A DNA stretch of 64,000 bases from Oscillospiraceae bacterium (GCA_020025515.1 JAHHRZ010000007.1:41324-105323), one strand, 5' to 3'. Positions 51,560-62,937 are shown, counted from the stretch's first letter. Notes: generated from the letters alone by a model not told the origin. Program-made: numbers and translations.

Positions 51560-52714
51560 TTATTTATCAAAACTTTGTTTGAGCTTTTCAAAGAATTTTG
51601 CGATTTTCGGCTGACTGCCGGAACCATTGGTGCTCTCCTCGAAGCGGCGCAGCAGTTCCTTCTGCTCCTTGGTAAGCTTTGTAGGCGTCTCCACCACCAC
51701 CGTCACAAGCTGATCCCCTCTTGCCTTGCTGCGCAGGATGGGAATGCCCTTGCCCCGCAGGCGGAATGTAGTCCCGGTCTGTGTACCCTCCGGGATGGTA
51801 TAACGCACCTTCCCATCCAGCGTGGGAATCTCCAGCTCCGCACCCAAAGCAGCCTGGGTGAAGGAAATGGGGAATTCGCACACAACGGTGGCTCCTTCTC
51901 TCTGGAAGAATTCATGCTTCCGAATGGCAATCTCAATCATCAGATCGCCCTGAGGCCCTCCGTTGCTGCCGGAGCAGCCTTCCCCCCGTACCCGGATGGT
52001 CTGTCCCTCGTCCACACCGGCAGGAACCTTGACCTTGACCTTGGTGGAGCGGCGCACCTTGCCTTTTCCCTTACAGGTCTGGCAGGGGTCTTTGATAATT
52101 TTACCGGTACCGCCGCATTTGGGACAGGCGGCTGTAGACTGCATGGTCATGCCCATAAAATTCTGGGTGGTCCGTACAGATCCGGAACCATGGCAGTTGG
52201 GGCAGGTTTCAGGCTTTGAGCCAGCCGCCGCACCGCTGCCGCTGCACTTGACACAGGTTTCGATTCTTGTAACAGGTACTTCCTTTTCCGTTCCGAAGGC
52301 CGCCTCTTCAAAGGTCAGCTCCAAACGGGCCCCCACATCCTCCCCACGACGGGGGCCATTGGGGTTTCTGCTTCTGCCACCGCCGCCAAACAGGTCTCCA
52401 AAAATATCGCCAAAGCCGGAGAAGGCATCCCCAAACCCGCCAAAGCCGCCGCCAAAGCCAGCGTTGGGATTGAAGTTGGGGTCTACACCTGCAAAACCGT
52501 ACTGGTCATAGCGTGCACGCTTTTCGTCGTTGGACAAAACCTCATATGCTTCGTTACACTCTTTGAACTTTGCCTCAGCCTGCTTGTCGCCGGGGTTCCG
52601 GTCTGGGTGGTACTGCATGGCCTTCTTCCGATAGGCCCGCTTTAATTCGTCGGCACTGGCGGTCTTTTCTACTCCCAGCACCTCATAGTAATCCCTTTTC
52701 TTTTCATCACTCAT
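51560..52714 (-). CDS. dnaJ: Chaperone DnaJ
   Basis: A 384-residue type I J-protein: J domain with HPD ([10 protein letters not shown]), Gly/Phe-rich linker (about residues 80-110), four CxxCxGxG zinc repeats ([32 protein letters not shown]) and the C-terminal substrate-binding domains. It stimulates DnaK ATPase and delivers unfolded proteins. Last gene of the HrcA-controlled operon. Confidence 0.98.
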   Translation of the reverse strand: MSDEKKRDYYEVLGVEKTASADELKRAYRKKAMQYHPDRNPGDKQAEAKFKECNEAYEVLSNDEKRARYDQYGFAGVDPNFNPNAGFGGGFGGFGDAFSGFGDIFGDLFGGGGRSRNPNGPRRGEDVGARLELTFEEAAFGTEKEVPVTRIETCVKCSGSGAAAGSKPETCPNCHGSGSVRTTQNFMGMTMQSTAACPKCGGTGKIIKDPCQTCKGKGKVRRSTKVKVKVPAGVDEGQTIRVRGEGCSGSNGGPQGDLMIEIAIRKHEFFQREGATVVCEFPISFTQAALGAELEIPTLDGKVRYTIPEGTQTGTTFRLRGKGIPILRSKARGDQLVTVVVETPTKLTKEQKELLRRFEESTNGSGSQPKIAKFFEKLKQSFDK

Positions 52715-52748
52715 GGCCTAACACCTCGCCAAAATATGCACTGCACAA

Positions 52749-52794
52749 GCACAAAGCACGGAGGAACCGCAAGTTGGGTCCCTCCGGGCTGTGC
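52749..52794 (-). promoter_or_regulatory. Hairpin between dnaK and dnaJ
   Basis: In the 91-base gap the mRNA can form an outer GCACA/TGTGC stem and an inner GGAGGGACC/GGTTCCTCC stem. No T-run. It could set the dnaK:dnaJ ratio by partial termination or RNA processing. Confidence 0.5.
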
Positions 52795-52805
52795 GATTGG
52801 CAAAA

Positions 52806-54629
<1,824 letters not shown>

Positions 54630-54656
54630 CTATATGAATGAAAAGTTTATACAATG

Positions 54657-55208
54657 TTAATTGGCCACCTGGACCATGGCAAAGCGGATCACTTTATCTG
54701 CTACCTGGAAGCCCTTCTGGAATACCTGTGCAATCACATTCTCCCCCAGCTCCTCATTCTCCGTGTGCATCACGGCGTTGTGGAAATTGGGGTCAAACGC
54801 ATCGCCCACTTCCCCGAAGGCCGTCACGCCCATTCCCTGAAAAATCTTTTCCAGCTCGGTCATGGTCATCTCCACGCCCTTTTTATAGGCAGCATCCTCT
54901 GTAGGCTGCTGCAAGGCCCGGGCCAGATTATCATAAATGGGAAGCAGTTTTCCGATGGTATCTGCCTTTCCGTTGGCGTAGCTGGTATCCTTTTCCTTCT
55001 GTGAACGCTTGCGGAAGTTGTCATATTCCGCAGCCAGACGAAGGTGGGCATCCCGCTCCTGATCCAGCTTCTGCCGGATCTGCTCCAACTCACTGGAAGC
55101 CTCATCCGTCGCAGCTTCCACTGCTTCGGATTCCTTTACGGTTTCCGGTTCCTCCTTAGGCGCTTCATTGCTCTTATTCTTGTTCTTTTTGTTTTCCTTC
55201 TCAGCCAT
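54657..55208 (-). CDS. grpE: Nucleotide exchange factor GrpE
   Basis: A 183-residue GrpE: charged N-terminus (KKNKNKSNEAPKEEPE), a long coiled coil (about residues 45-90, RLAAEYDNFRKRSQKE) and the C-terminal beta domain with GVTAFGEVGDAFDPNFHNAV. It releases ADP from DnaK. The gene is 3 bases from hrcA and 39 from dnaK. Confidence 0.97.
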   Translation of the reverse strand: MAEKENKKNKNKSNEAPKEEPETVKESEAVEAATDEASSELEQIRQKLDQERDAHLRLAAEYDNFRKRSQKEKDTSYANGKADTIGKLLPIYDNLARALQQPTEDAAYKKGVEMTMTELEKIFQGMGVTAFGEVGDAFDPNFHNAVMHTENEELGENVIAQVFQKGFQVADKVIRFAMVQVAN

Positions 55209-55211
55209 GTC

Positions 55212-56291
55212 TTAGGCCTCCTGTGTTGGTTCTTCATCAGTGCCCTGCGGCAGCTGCTTTGGGCCCTGGCCCGGCTTGGAGAACATCTGTGACAGGTTCT
55301 CCGCAAAGTAGCTCAGGCGGGCGGTGACTTTGGCGTAATCCATGCGGGTGGGACCCACCACACCGATGAGGCCCTGCATCCCTTCGCCAATGTCAAATTT
55401 TGTCACGACCACTGAGGTGTCCCGCAATTCCTGGGCCACATTCTCAGGACCGACAATAATCTGCGTTTTCTCCCCGCCCATAATTGCGGGAAGATTGGAA
55501 ATGGCATCTTCATCCAGGGTGCTCAGCACCTCCTGCGCCTTTTCCACATCGTGATACTCCGGCTGGTGCAGAAGTCTGACCTGACCACGAACAGCAACCT
55601 CCGCATTCTGGTGACTTTTCAGCACCTGCTGTGTGAAGTCCACAATTACCGGAACCAGGGAGGCAGCTGCACCGGCATTTTGAATCACCCGGTTCAGAAG
55701 CTCTGCCGTAAACTCCTCAGCGGGAATCCCCGCCATACTGGCATTGAGCACTGCGCTCAGCAGCTTCAAATCCGTTTCCGTCACATGGAGAGGAAGCTTA
55801 ATGAGCCTGTTTTTGACCACATCCGCCGAGGTCATCACCACAAGGATGAACTGCCCTGCCTCTGCCATCAGGATCTCAAAGCGTTTCACCGTCGCACCGC
55901 CGCGGCGGGCCGCCACGGTATAGGCCGGAAGGTCTGTGGCCTGAGAGACCAGCTTTGCCACCTTATCCAGAACCTTGTCAAACTCCTGCATCTTCATTTC
56001 CATGGCCCTGTTCAGGTCTTTGGTTTCGTCAACGCTGAGTTTATAACCCTGCATCAGCTCGTCTATATACAGACGATAGCCTGCCGGGGAAGGAATCCGT
56101 CCTGCTGAGGTGTGAGGCTGTTCCAGCAGCCCCATTGTGGTGAGGTCTGCCAGTTCATTTCGGATGGTGGCAGAGGAGTAATTCATATCCGGCATGGAAG
56201 CAATGGCCTTAGAGCCCACCGGCTCCGCTGTTCTGATGTACAGATCTACAACCGTCTGAAGAACTTTCTTTTTTCGGTCTGTCAGCTCCAT
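55212..56291 (-). CDS. hrcA: Heat-inducible transcription repressor HrcA
   Basis: A 359-residue repressor with an N-terminal winged helix (ELTDRKKKVLQTVVDLYI, then SSATIRNELADL) and GAF-like C-terminal domain. It binds CIRCE and represses this operon; GroE normally helps it fold. I chose ATG 56291 with AAAGGAGATGATCCC upstream; longer frames cross the promoter and CIRCE. First gene of hrcA-grpE-dnaK-dnaJ. Confidence 0.97.
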   Translation of the reverse strand: MELTDRKKKVLQTVVDLYIRTAEPVGSKAIASMPDMNYSSATIRNELADLTTMGLLEQPHTSAGRIPSPAGYRLYIDELMQGYKLSVDETKDLNRAMEMKMQEFDKVLDKVAKLVSQATDLPAYTVAARRGGATVKRFEILMAEAGQFILVVMTSADVVKNRLIKLPLHVTETDLKLLSAVLNASMAGIPAEEFTAELLNRVIQNAGAAASLVPVIVDFTQQVLKSHQNAEVAVRGQVRLLHQPEYHDVEKAQEVLSTLDEDAISNLPAIMGGEKTQIIVGPENVAQELRDTSVVVTKFDIGEGMQGLIGVVGPTRMDYAKVTARLSYFAENLSQMFSKPGQGPKQLPQGTDEEPTQEA

Positions 56292-56308
56292 GGGATCATC
56301 TCCTTTTG

Positions 56309-56335
56309 TTAGCACTCCTTTCTCTCGAGTGCTAA
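56309..56335. promoter_or_regulatory. CIRCE operator
   Basis: Perfect TTAGCACTC-N9-GAGTGCTAA, 17 bases upstream of hrcA and directly after the -10 box: the HrcA-binding site. Confidence 0.98.
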
Positions 56336-56339
56336 AGAT

Positions 56340-56368
56340 ACTATACAACTCAGAAGGCCCATTGTCAA
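56340..56368 (-). promoter_or_regulatory. hrcA operon promoter
   Basis: Perfect TTGACA (56368-56363), 17-base spacer, TATAGT (56345-56340), leftward, with the CIRCE element covering the transcription start. Confidence 0.93.
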
Positions 56369-56459
56369 GGGGCTCTGAAGATTTTATTTTGAACAATTTG
56401 TGAAAAAGGGAGTCCAGGCATAAATTCCTCTCTTTTTCTTTCAAATCTCGCCTTTCGCC

Positions 56460-56488
56460 TTGTTCTGCCATACAATTCATGGTATCAT
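56460..56488 (+). promoter_or_regulatory. Promoter of the GIY-YIG gene
   Basis: TTGTTC (56460-56465), 17-base spacer, TATCAT (56483-56488), rightward. Confidence 0.6.
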
Positions 56489-56511
56489 ATTTCCCGGAAA
56501 GGACGGATTCT

Positions 56512-56769
56512 ATGTGGACGATATACATTCTTCAATGCAAAGATAACACGCTATACACGGGCATTACAGACAATCTTCCCCGTCGGCTTGCTGCGCACAG
56601 TGCAGGTCGGGGGGCAAAATATACACGAGGTCGGGGGCCGGTTGCTCTGGTATACACCGAACAGGCAGAAGATAAGTCCTCTGCCCTGCGACGGGAATCG
56701 GCCATCAAGAAATTGACACGCACGGAAAAACTGGAACTGTGTCAAGCGCAGGCGTCCATTCATTCATAA
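56512..56769 (+). CDS. GIY-YIG nuclease-superfamily protein (YazA/UPF0213)
   Basis: An 85-residue single-domain protein. The GIY-YIG core reads IYILQCKDNTLYTGIT, with the following Arg in NLPRRLAAH and Glu in RRESAIKKL. Members of this small group are thought to act on DNA or RNA; the physiological role is unclear. I chose ATG 56512 about 8 bases after AAAGGA. Divergent from the hrcA operon. Confidence 0.9.
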   Translation: MWTIYILQCKDNTLYTGITDNLPRRLAAHSAGRGAKYTRGRGPVALVYTEQAEDKSSALRRESAIKKLTRTEKLELCQAQASIHS

Positions 56770-56852
56770 AAACACGGTACAGGCCATCCGCCTTGTGCCC
56801 TTTGGGGTGGATCGTCACCGGATAACAGGAAAGCGTCGGGAAACAGAATCAG

Positions 56853-56905
56853 ATATCCCCCTAAAGCAGACCGTGGAAATCACCAGACCTACTTTAGGGG
56901 GATAT
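56853..56905. repeat. 53-base inverted-repeat element
   Basis: Perfect 14-bp arms ATATCCCCCTAAAG and CTTTAGGGGGATAT separated by 25 bases that contain a direct repeat CAGACC-N11-CAGACC. It lies between convergent genes but has no T-run on either side, so it is not a classical terminator. It could be a small dispersed palindromic repeat. Confidence 0.6.
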
Positions 56906-56956
56906 GACATGGTTCCATTCTTTCAACCAGCCCCTGAGCAGAATGAAAAAGCTTTC

Positions 56957-57460
56957 TCACTTCTGACACCTGACAGCGGAACCTTCATATTTCGGAAGCG
57001 ATTCTTTGGCCAGTTCCACATAATGCCGGGCCGCAGAAACCATATCCGCAATCTGCTCTTGGGACACTTCCTTTACCACTTTGGCAGGACTTCCCAGAAG
57101 CAAAGACCCAGCAGGAGCCACCATCTTGCCGGTAACGACTGCACCTGCCCCCACCAGGCAATGATCTCCCAGTTTGGCTCCCGTGAGAATTACAGAACCC
57201 ATTCCGATGGTGCAGCAGTCTCCGATTTCACAGCCATGGACAATGGCACCATGACCAATGGTGCAGTTTTTTCCAATGGTGGTCTTTTCATGCAACACAC
57301 AGTTGTCCTGAATATTGGTGCCTGCCCCAACAGAAATTGAGCCGCTGTCTCCTCGCAGCACCGCCCCATACCAGATGCTGACATTCTCCTCCAGCGTCAC
57401 ATCTCCCACCACTGTGGCATTGGCTGCCTTAAATGCACTGCCCTGTCTTTTCTGTTCCAT
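56957..57460 (-). CDS. Gamma-carbonic anhydrase family protein
   Basis: A 167-residue left-handed beta-helix protein with hexapeptide repeats. The metal-ligand histidines are in CVLHEK and the GHGAIVHG block, as in gamma-carbonic anhydrase-like (YrdA/PaaY) proteins. It may hydrate CO2 or be an acyl/CoA-ester-related relative. AAGGAG precedes the ATG; monocistronic. Confidence 0.92.
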   Translation of the reverse strand: MEQKRQGSAFKAANATVVGDVTLEENVSIWYGAVLRGDSGSISVGAGTNIQDNCVLHEKTTIGKNCTIGHGAIVHGCEIGDCCTIGMGSVILTGAKLGDHCLVGAGAVVTGKMVAPAGSLLLGSPAKVVKEVSQEQIADMVSAARHYVELAKESLPKYEGSAVRCQK

Positions 57461-57549
57461 GGAAACTCCTTCTTTCTTAATATTGATGGTGGTATCTTAA
57501 CACAGCATCCGATTTATTTCAAGAAAAACCATTTTTCTGTAAAAAGGCA

Positions 57550-57578
57550 TTTACAAACCGGAATGGCAGGCGTATAAT
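57550..57578 (+). promoter_or_regulatory. MATE gene promoter
   Basis: TTTACA (57550-57555), 17-base spacer, perfect TATAAT (57573-57578). Confidence 0.8.
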
Positions 57579-57609
57579 GGCACGCAGAACAATTAAAGAG
57601 GTGTGGTAA

Positions 57610-58953
57610 ATGAATCGCGATCTAACCGTGGGGAAACCATCTGCCGTGTTGTGGAAGTTCTGTTTACCCCTATTCGGAAGTGTCATTTTCCAACAGCTGT
57701 ACAATATCGCCGACAGCCTGGTTGCAGGCAAATTTATCGGTGACAATGCTCTGGCTGCCGTGGGAAATGCCTATGAAATTACTCTGCTGTTCCTTGCTGT
57801 ATGTTTTGGATGTAACATCGGCTGCTCTGTGGTTACATCACAGAAATACGGAGCGAAACAGTATGGCGAAACCCGAACCACCGTCTACACCACATTGATT
57901 TCAACCGGTGTGCTCTGTTTGGTTCTGATGCTGATCGGATTTTTCGGTCTGGACAAAATGCTTCACATCATCAATACGCCTGATGATGTTTTTGCGGATA
58001 CCAAGTGCTACTTAGATATCTATATCCTAAGTCTCCCCTTTGTCTTTTACTACAATGTGGCCACCGGTGTCTTTACCGCACTGGGAGACTCCAAAACCCC
58101 ATTTATTTTCCTGGTATTTTCTTCCATTGCAAACATCGGTGCAGACATTCTGTTTGTAAGCGCATTTAAAATGGGTGTCGCCGGCGTGGCCTGGGCTACT
58201 TTGATTTGTCAAGGAATCAGCTGCGTGCTGGCCGTCTTTACCGTGTTGCTGCGGCTTAGGAAAATCCCTTCCACCGGAAAAGTTTCTGTCTTCTCCTGGT
58301 CCATTCTGGGAAGCATTTCTGTGGTTGCCATTCCCAGTATGCTGCAGCAGAGCTTCATTTCCGTAGGCAATATCATCATTCAGGGCATTATCAATTCCTT
58401 CGGCCCTGAGGTCATGGCAGGCTATGCCGGTGCAATCAAGCTGAATAATCTGGTTGTAACCGCCTTTACCACCCTTGGCAACGGTATTTCAAACTACACT
58501 GCGCAGAACCTTGGTGCGGGCAAGGCACAGCGAATCAAGGAGGGCCTGCGGGCTGCCCTGAAGCTTGTCTGGGCCATATGCATCCCCCTGTCTCTGATTT
58601 ACTTCTTCGTGGGCGACAAGCTCATGCTGCTGTTCCTGGACAACCCCACAGGCGGTGCCATGGCAGCCGGCGTACAGTTCCTCCGGATCGTCGCTCCCTT
58701 CTATCTCATTGTTTCCACCAAGCTGGTATGTGACGGCGTCCTTCGTGGTGCAAAGCTCATGAAGCTGTTCATGGTCTGTACCTTCAGCGATTTGCTCCTC
58801 CGTGTGGGCCTTGCAAAAGTGCTCTCCACCTTCCTGCATATGGGAAGCATCGGCATCTGGCTGTCCTGGCCCATCGGCTGGGCAATCGGAACCGCATTGT
58901 CCGTTTTGTTCTATAAAAAGTGGATTCATTCTGAAACAGAAAAAGTACATTGA
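57610..58953 (+). CDS. MATE-family efflux transporter
   Basis: A 447-residue MATE transporter with about 12 helices. Family blocks include PLFGSVIFQQLYNIADSLV near the N-terminus and AQNLGAGKAQRIKEGL in the second half. It probably exports cationic drugs or metabolites using an ion gradient. AGAGGTG precedes the ATG. Monocistronic. Confidence 0.93.
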   Translation: MNRDLTVGKPSAVLWKFCLPLFGSVIFQQLYNIADSLVAGKFIGDNALAAVGNAYEITLLFLAVCFGCNIGCSVVTSQKYGAKQYGETRTTVYTTLISTGVLCLVLMLIGFFGLDKMLHIINTPDDVFADTKCYLDIYILSLPFVFYYNVATGVFTALGDSKTPFIFLVFSSIANIGADILFVSAFKMGVAGVAWATLICQGISCVLAVFTVLLRLRKIPSTGKVSVFSWSILGSISVVAIPSMLQQSFISVGNIIIQGIINSFGPEVMAGYAGAIKLNNLVVTAFTTLGNGISNYTAQNLGAGKAQRIKEGLRAALKLVWAICIPLSLIYFFVGDKLMLLFLDNPTGGAMAAGVQFLRIVAPFYLIVSTKLVCDGVLRGAKLMKLFMVCTFSDLLLRVGLAKVLSTFLHMGSIGIWLSWPIGWAIGTALSVLFYKKWIHSETEKVH

Positions 58954-58997
58954 TAACATGGCGGTCCATTCCTCAATTTGCGTTTAAGAAAAGCTGC

Positions 58998-59045
58998 AAA
59001 CAGCCGTAGAAACCCGATCATAATTTCGGGATTTTGCGGCTGTTT
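58998..59045 (+). terminator. MATE gene terminator
   Basis: Interrupted stem: outer AAACAGCCG/CGGCTGTTT (58998-59006 with 59037-59045) and inner CCCGA/TCGGG, followed by a T-rich stretch. Confidence 0.8.
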
Positions 59046-59101
59046 TCCTTTATTCTAAAAAAACGCTACAATTTCGTTTTCTTTCTCTGCATTTCTTTGT
59101 C

Positions 59102-60706
59102 TTACCCATTTTGATAACCGGTAATTAATATGCAGGGATTTTCTTTCTGATCAAGCCAAAGCAATGTCTTTATCATATCGGGTTCTGACAGCCCCACACA
59201 ACCGCCTGTTGCCCCCTGGCTGCAATGCAGGAAAATGGCACAGCCACGATCCGGAATGGTGTAGGGTGGAGTGTTGTATTGAATCACGCAGGCGTAGGCA
59301 TAGGAATCCAAATAATCCTGCAAATGCTCCACATCGTCGTAGTTCCAGGTCTCTGTGAGGGCAGGGTCGTTTCTCTCCTGCCAGGTATTAAAATAAACAG
59401 AGTCCCCGTCACAGACCCAGTCCGAATTCGGGGTGACATCCCGCCATGGCATCTGAATGCCTTCCGGCTTTTCCCCATTGCCAAAGGCAGTGCCAAGTCT
59501 CCACAGTCCAGCCGGTGTTGTGTTTGTATTGCGTTTCCGATTATGGGCGATGCCATTCGAGCCGGTGTGTCCATGCATCCGTGTGAGACCGGCTGCCGGA
59601 GCCCAGGAGTTGTCTTCCTGTCTGTCATAACAGGTCGTATAGGTCTGTACTCCGTCCGTTTCTCTGGCTGCAACTAAAATCAGTTGATTGCACCCCAGAT
59701 CATCCAGAGCGGAAAAATTCAATCCTTCTACTGCCATCCACTTTTCCAGAAATTCCATGTCCGTACACCCTTCATCCCTTGGAAATTCCGCTTCTCTTGC
59801 CATATCCCAGGTGGACGTGGTATCTCCCGGCTGAGGCTGAATGGGCTCTCCGGATTGCGGTACAGACTCCGGCAACGCCGGAAAAACCACTCCTGTTATC
59901 GCTGGCTCTGTTTTTATTGTTTCTTCTGTCTCTTCCGTTTTTACGGGTTCCGTCTGAGCCGGCTCCTCTTTATCGATGTTGGATGCAGGCCGGATTTCAT
60001 AGATTACAGTACCTGTTTTCTCATCCAGCCGATACAGCCAGTATTCTTTTTCATTTGGTCTGTATCCTGCCAGAATCCGTTCCCCTTCCGTCCCAAGGCT
60101 ATCCAACTCCTCTGAATTCAAAATCAGATTGGAATACTCCGCCACAGGTATTCCCTCACTTTCTTTTGTCCAGGCAGACGAAGCCTGTTCCCGATACAGA
60201 TGGATGCCTACGGCATCATGGTTCACATCTTGCCGGAAGGTTGTACTATGGTCGTAGACCGCACTATAAATCAGGGTAAACGACATATAGTGGCTGTAAT
60301 AATCACTCTCAGACCAATCAGTAACTTGTGAAGCGGCGATTTTTTGCCTTACATGGATATCGGTCAGCATCGGGTCAAATGCCAAACCCTCCACCTCAAA
60401 AGCCAGCGTCCCCGGCTCTGCTTTCATCTGTTCTATCGTCGCTGTAGCTGCAATCCGTGCAGATTCCATTTCTTCCTCCGAAAAAGGAAAGACCGTTATT
60501 TCCTCCGGCTGACGAAAGATCTGGTACTCTTTTTCTGCATTTTCCTCTGTATACTCCGATTCTGTTGTTTCAGGTATCTTCTGCTGTTCTGTTGCCTCCC
60601 TCAGAATAACGGTTTCTGTATTCGTGCTCTCTTCCACGCTTTCGCCGCAGGCCGAAAAACACAGCACCATCATGAGAGCCATACAAATAAAACTTACGGG
60701 TTTCAT
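59102..60706 (-). CDS. L,D-transpeptidase-domain lipoprotein
   Basis: A 534-residue predicted lipoprotein (lipobox ending CFSAC). A ~300-residue N-terminal part of unknown fold with Thr/Glu-rich linkers precedes a C-terminal YkuD-type domain: the catalytic His in AIFLHCS and Cys in GGCVGLS, with the upstream TPAGLWRLG block. Such enzymes make 3-3 cross-links in peptidoglycan or attach proteins. It closes the two-component operon, so the wall is the likely output of that system. Start ATG 60706 with GAGGAG at 60715-60720. Confidence 0.85.
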   Translation of the reverse strand: MKPVSFICMALMMVLCFSACGESVEESTNTETVILREATEQQKIPETTESEYTEENAEKEYQIFRQPEEITVFPFSEEEMESARIAATATIEQMKAEPGTLAFEVEGLAFDPMLTDIHVRQKIAASQVTDWSESDYYSHYMSFTLIYSAVYDHSTTFRQDVNHDAVGIHLYREQASSAWTKESEGIPVAEYSNLILNSEELDSLGTEGERILAGYRPNEKEYWLYRLDEKTGTVIYEIRPASNIDKEEPAQTEPVKTEETEETIKTEPAITGVVFPALPESVPQSGEPIQPQPGDTTSTWDMAREAEFPRDEGCTDMEFLEKWMAVEGLNFSALDDLGCNQLILVAARETDGVQTYTTCYDRQEDNSWAPAAGLTRMHGHTGSNGIAHNRKRNTNTTPAGLWRLGTAFGNGEKPEGIQMPWRDVTPNSDWVCDGDSVYFNTWQERNDPALTETWNYDDVEHLQDYLDSYAYACVIQYNTPPYTIPDRGCAIFLHCSQGATGGCVGLSEPDMIKTLLWLDQKENPCILITGYQNG

Positions 60707-60749
60707 AGGGTCCACTCCTCATCTTATTTGATTTCCCGATAAAGAAACG

Positions 60750-60794
60750 GCACCTCTTCTCTACCGGGTTACTCCCATTGTAGAGAAGAGGTGC
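60750..60794 (-). terminator. Intra-operon terminator/attenuator before the L,D-transpeptidase gene
   Basis: Perfect 15-bp stem (60750-60764 with 60780-60794), moderate T-run leftward. Only about 45 bases separate it from the transpeptidase start, with no evident promoter there. Confidence 0.75.
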
Positions 60795-60818
60795 ATCACG
60801 GACATGCAAGTTGCTGCA

Positions 60819-61547
60819 TCAGGACTGCATCTTTTGAATTTTTGTGGAACATCCGTTGACATCAATATAAAACTCAATCTTCGCAACTTCCCGGAGCTGT
60901 TCTCTCCTATCATAGACAATATAACTTTCACTGGCTGCGTCCACTTCAGATAATATGGAAGATGGTGCTGTAAGCAATTCCACGGAGTTCATATATACAG
61001 ATGCAAATTCAGAGACAATCCCGGACACCTGAACCTCTTCAAAAAAGCCCTCTGCCGAAAAGTTAACGTTCAATATGGTTCCGGTCTGGTCATCGACCTG
61101 TAAGCCGATGTTTTGCAGCTGTTCTGGGTTCTTATTTCCCAGAGATACATTCCAAATTACATTCATTTTTTCCCGTTCTTCCTCCGAATAACAGAGAAAT
61201 GCCATACAAACAACCGAAAAATCTTCATAATTTGCAGGAATCAAGTGATATTCTGCATAGGGTCTCAACCCTGACAGGGCAGCCTTTCTCACTTCCTCCT
61301 CCGTCATTTTTGCGTCCGCCCCAGTAATACTAAGCTGTTTTTCACAGAGCAGCGACAATTTGTCCTCGTAAGACAACGCCACAGGCATTTTGTCACCTGG
61401 TATGGGAATTTCCTCCATCTCCAAATAATAAACCTTTTCCGTTGCAGGCGCATCCTGGAATTGTAACATTGTTTTCGGAAGTCTGCCGCACAAAAGAAGA
61501 ATGGCGACTGCCAGAAGAAGGATACAACCATTTTTAATCCGGCGCAT
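60819..61547 (-). CDS. Membrane-anchored extracytoplasmic protein, unknown function
   Basis: A 242-residue protein with an N-terminal helix (NGCILLLAVAILLLCG) acting as signal anchor, then a soluble domain of mixed alpha/beta character. I do not recognise the family. Its start overlaps the histidine kinase gene by 14 bases, so it is produced together with the sensor and may modulate it. Confidence 0.8.
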   Translation of the reverse strand: MRRIKNGCILLLAVAILLLCGRLPKTMLQFQDAPATEKVYYLEMEEIPIPGDKMPVALSYEDKLSLLCEKQLSITGADAKMTEEEVRKAALSGLRPYAEYHLIPANYEDFSVVCMAFLCYSEEEREKMNVIWNVSLGNKNPEQLQNIGLQVDDQTGTILNVNFSAEGFFEEVQVSGIVSEFASVYMNSVELLTAPSSILSEVDAASESYIVYDRREQLREVAKIEFYIDVNGCSTKIQKMQS

Positions 61548-62934
61548 TTTCCTGTCCTCCTGTTTGGTTCAGCGTTACAAGCACCTGCGTACCTGCACCC
61601 GGAGAGCTGATGAACTTCATATGTCCATGATGGAGTCTTACAATTTCCTTGCACAGTGCCAATCCCAGTCCTGCACCGCCTTGTTTCCGGGATCGGGATT
61701 TATCCACACGATAAAACGCCTCCGTAATTCTTTCCAGTTCCTCCGAAGCGATCCCCCGCCCCGTATCCTTCACCTGAAATTGGCAGCCATCGGGAAGGAT
61801 GGTTCCGCTAAAAAAGAGGCTCCCCCCGCCCTCCATAGATTTTGCTGCATTGTCCAGAAGATTGTATAAAAGCGACTTGATCAAGTCCGGCTCAAAATAT
61901 ACATTCCCGTGTACTCCATGGAACGTAAACCGGATGTTTTTCTCCCGGAATCCCGGACTGACCGTCTGTGCCACTTCCTGTACAAAGCCGTATAAGTTAA
62001 CTTCCTGCATGGCAATCTCTTCCTTACGAAGCAGCAAAAGCTCCAAAAGCCTGTGAGATAAACGCTCCAGCCGTTTCCCCTCAGAAAAAATATAGTCCGC
62101 TGCCACCAGTCGTTTTTCTTCCTTCAGCTTGTCCTGTCGGAGTAAATCTGCATAGCCAATCATGGTGGTCATAGGTGTCTTCAATTCATGGGAAAATGCT
62201 CCCATAAATGCTTCTTGACGCTCCATTTCGGACTCCAGTTTGCGGATGTTTTCCTGAAGGTTATCTGCCATACAATCAAAATCCCTGGATAACTGTCCAA
62301 ATTCGTCCGCCGATGTCAGGTTGGTACGCACCGACAAGTCCCCGTCTGAGATTTGCCGCACTGCAACCGTTAGTTTTCTAAGCTTCCTGGTTAGTCCAAA
62401 AGCAAATACAGCTGCGGTAAGAACCCCCACCAAAACTACCACAATATAACTTCTATAAAAAATTTGTAACTGCATATCCCGATTTTTATAGACAGAAGAC
62501 AGATCATATCTTGCTAACACCATCATCATTCCATGGTCCAAAGTCAAAGAACTTTGAATCAGTACCCCATAGCCATGGGTATCTTTCAAATAGGTGTACG
62601 CACATTGATTTTCTTTTTGGGAAAGCGCAACACCGGTGGAAAGACAATCAGGAGCGTTTTGATAGATCACTGCGTCGTCCACGGTGAGCAAAATCCCCTG
62701 CGCCCCTGTCTTTGTGCTTTGAGCAAGGGCATCTGTGATACTTTTGTCGTCACTGCGCAGAGAACACAGAAGAGACAGGGTATACCGCATGGATTGATAA
62801 TTCTCTAAGATAACCGCAGTCTGTTCGGATAATGCCCCATGAAATGAAACTGTGATCAGGACCGTTCCGCCGATTCCGAATGTAAGTGCAATCAGCAGCA
62901 CAATGCAAAGCATCAGCTTCAACCGAAAACTCAA
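61534..62934 (-). CDS. Sensor histidine kinase
   Basis: A 466-residue kinase: membrane helix near residues 5-30, a ~130-residue extracytoplasmic sensor domain, second helix (about residues 165-185), HAMP, HisKA with the phospho-His in FSHELKTPMTTMIGY, and the ATPase with N box (NLLDNAAKS), G1 (VKDTGRGI) and G2 (GGAGLGLAL). It responds to an extracellular signal and phosphorylates the response regulator encoded 3 bases upstream. Confidence 0.95.
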   Translation of the reverse strand: MSFRLKLMLCIVLLIALTFGIGGTVLITVSFHGALSEQTAVILENYQSMRYTLSLLCSLRSDDKSITDALAQSTKTGAQGILLTVDDAVIYQNAPDCLSTGVALSQKENQCAYTYLKDTHGYGVLIQSSLTLDHGMMMVLARYDLSSVYKNRDMQLQIFYRSYIVVVLVGVLTAAVFAFGLTRKLRKLTVAVRQISDGDLSVRTNLTSADEFGQLSRDFDCMADNLQENIRKLESEMERQEAFMGAFSHELKTPMTTMIGYADLLRQDKLKEEKRLVAADYIFSEGKRLERLSHRLLELLLLRKEEIAMQEVNLYGFVQEVAQTVSPGFREKNIRFTFHGVHGNVYFEPDLIKSLLYNLLDNAAKSMEGGGSLFFSGTILPDGCQFQVKDTGRGIASEELERITEAFYRVDKSRSRKQGGAGLGLALCKEIVRLHHGHMKFISSPGAGTQVLVTLNQTGGQENAPD

Positions 62935-62937
62935 ACC

